Source of the DNA: Clostridiales bacterium
GTDB taxonomy: Bacteria; Bacillota; Clostridia; Saccharofermentanales; Saccharofermentanaceae
Assembly (NCBI GenBank): GCA_017427465.1
Contig: JAFRST010000047.1
Location: forward strand, 1-64,000
Reading direction: 5' to 3'
Length of the DNA stretch: 64,000 nt
Below, piece after piece: positions 63,128 to 64,000 of this stretch. The notes under the pieces are model-generated. The model was not told where the DNA came from. It saw nothing but the letters and a program-made list of their open reading frames with translations, and searched no databases. Each line of letters opens with the position of its first letter. The stretch's first letter is position 1. A program made the translations under genes and the position numbers.

Positions 63128-63747
63128 GCACATTCGAATTCAAAACACCCGTATCTGACGAAGATATCAGGAAAGTTCACGCAGGCGACGTTATCTATCT
63201 TACCGGCGACATCGTCACCGGAAGAGATGACGTTCACCACAGAGTTGTAGTATCAGACAAGATGCCTCCGATTGAACTTGCGGGCAAAGCCATCTTCCAC
63301 GCAGGCCCCATCATGAAGAAGATCTCAGCTGAAGGAGAGCCTGACAAGTACAAGGTAATAAGCGTAGGTCCTACGACATCCATGCGTATGGAGAAGGCTC
63401 AGGCAGAGTTCCTTGCAAAGACCGGAGTTAAGATCATCATCGGCAAGGGCGGCATGGGTCCCAAGACTACCCAAGGCTGCATCGATAATGTGGCTATACA
63501 CACTATCTTCCCCGGCGGATGCGCAGTCGTAGCAGCAGAAGAGATCGTTGACTGCGAAGGCGTTGAGTGGCTCGATCTTGGCATGCCCGAAGCAATGTGG
63601 AAGCTTAAGGCTGAGCGCTTCGGACCCTTGATTGTCTCCATCGATTCTTACGGCAATAATCTCATCGAGAACAACAAGATCGATTTCAATACCAGAAAAG
63701 AGCAGGCTCTGGCAGACCTCAAGGGCAAGCTCAATTTCATGGACTAA
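63124..63747 (+). CDS. ttdB: L(+)-tartrate dehydratase/class I fumarase, beta subunit
   Basis: 207 residues, near E. coli TtdB (201). The swivelling C-terminal domain of Fe-S hydro-lyases: AGDVIYLTGDIVTGRDDVHH, GKAIFHAGPIM, ISVGPTTSMRME, IGKGGMGPKT, FPGGCAVVAAEEI and GPLIVSIDSYGNNL. Overlaps ttdA by 4 bp (ATGA). Both subunits form the active enzyme. Confidence 0.92.
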   Translation: MSTFEFKTPVSDEDIRKVHAGDVIYLTGDIVTGRDDVHHRVVVSDKMPPIELAGKAIFHAGPIMKKISAEGEPDKYKVISVGPTTSMRMEKAQAEFLAKTGVKIIIGKGGMGPKTTQGCIDNVAIHTIFPGGCAVVAAEEIVDCEGVEWLDLGMPEAMWKLKAERFGPLIVSIDSYGNNLIENNKIDFNTRKEQALADLKGKLNFMD

Positions 63748-63748
63748 G

Positions 63749-64000
63749 ATGACGTCAAAGCCAGGTCCTTCATACGAGAAATATCCTGACCTCAAAGCAC
63801 TTTCCAAAGAAGGTGTTAGGCTCTTGATATTCGATCTCGACGGCACTCTTTTAGATTCCATGAGCGTGTGGAATGATGTCGACGTTGAGTTCTTAGGACG
63901 CTACGGATACGAAGTAACGCCGGAGTACACCGACATGGTAAAGCGCGCTTCGATCGAAGACGCTGCAAGATATACTCAGACCAAGTACCGCATCCCTCTG
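63749..64000 (+). CDS. HAD-family phosphatase, N-terminal part (cut by window edge)
   Basis: The frame from ATG 63749, one base past the ttdB stop, stays open for 84 codons to the window edge. LLIFDLDGTLLDSMSVWNDV is the HAD motif I of beta-phosphoglucomutase-like enzymes, and the cap begins with FLGRYGYEV. The gene is translationally coupled to ttdB. Substrate unknown; the catalytic core beyond motif I is outside the window. Confidence 0.85.
   Translation, partial: MTSKPGPSYEKYPDLKALSKEGVRLLIFDLDGTLLDSMSVWNDVDVEFLGRYGYEVTPEYTDMVKRASIEDAARYTQTKYRIPL

Noticed and set aside
62228..63747. Two-subunit class I fumarase
   Set aside because: Not excluded, but motif wording and subunit lengths fit L(+)-tartrate dehydratase better; the calls are worded to keep both.

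Overview
The window looks like a chromosome segment of a Gram-positive anaerobe of the Clostridia, perhaps a rumen or gut lineage. This is inferred from gene content: type III glutamine synthetase, FabK-type enoyl-ACP reductase, GatCAB, a T-box leader, an FMN riboswitch before an ECF-type riboflavin transporter, a two-gene minimal SUF-like locus, DUF4236 and DUF6273 proteins, many lipoproteins with Firmicutes-type lipoboxes, and strong AGGAGG-like ribosome binding sites. No rRNA, tRNA, phage, IS element or CRISPR array was seen. Both edges cut genes: the 5' end of rpoB on the left and a HAD phosphatase on the right.

Layout. 1-11.9 kb: rpoB start with a consensus promoter, a 51-bp repeat array, then (minus strand) gltB-gltD-glnA(III) and pyrG, with a divergent LysR gene (GltC-like position). 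11.9-14.4 kb: anthranilate synthase trpE-trpG behind a T-box. 14.4-20.4 kb: three lipoproteins sharing an unrecognised ~65-residue module, two of them fused to sugar-type solute-binding domains, and a membrane-anchored SurA/parvulin-like protein. 20.5-25.7 kb: gatC-gatA-gatB, a CNNM/HlyC-type membrane protein and a HAD phosphatase, tightly coupled. 26-32.9 kb: two paralogous parvulin-like lipoproteins, UDP-galactopyranose mutase, a GH3 glycosidase and a macrodomain protein. 33-38.5 kb: fatty acid operon fabH-K-D-G-F-Z, whose promoter carries FabT-like palindromes. 38.7-44.2 kb: an operon with asparaginase, a C39/papain-like protein, a specialised ACP, a fused KS-CLF-like didomain, a ketoreductase and a flavodoxin-like reductase, which looks like a small type II polyketide or unusual acyl-chain locus. 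44.3-52.2 kb: xth, a LacI-sensor/degenerate GGDEF/EAL/beta-helix fusion, a DUF4236 protein and sufC-sufB. 52.4-64 kb: glmS, a Sel1-repeat protein, a lipoprotein, the FMN riboswitch with ribU, a DUF6273 lipoprotein, an esterase, an O-antigen-ligase-like membrane protein, and ttdA-ttdB (tartrate dehydratase/fumarase class) followed by the HAD gene.

Most of the left half serves nitrogen flow through glutamine (GOGAT, GS, CTP synthase, anthranilate synthase, GatCAB; GlmS lies further right). The centre serves acyl-chain synthesis, and lipoproteins and envelope functions are scattered between.

The most unusual structural signal is a set of five intergenic arrays of tandem, hairpin-forming repeats (periods 51, 61, 61, 62-66 and 74 bp). 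Each sits at a transcription-unit boundary. Two distant arrays are the same 61-bp family in opposite orientation and show a compensatory stem change, and three of the five have an exactly 14-nt loop. The best candidates for something undescribed are these arrays, the KS-CLF operon and the four-part c-di-GMP protein.
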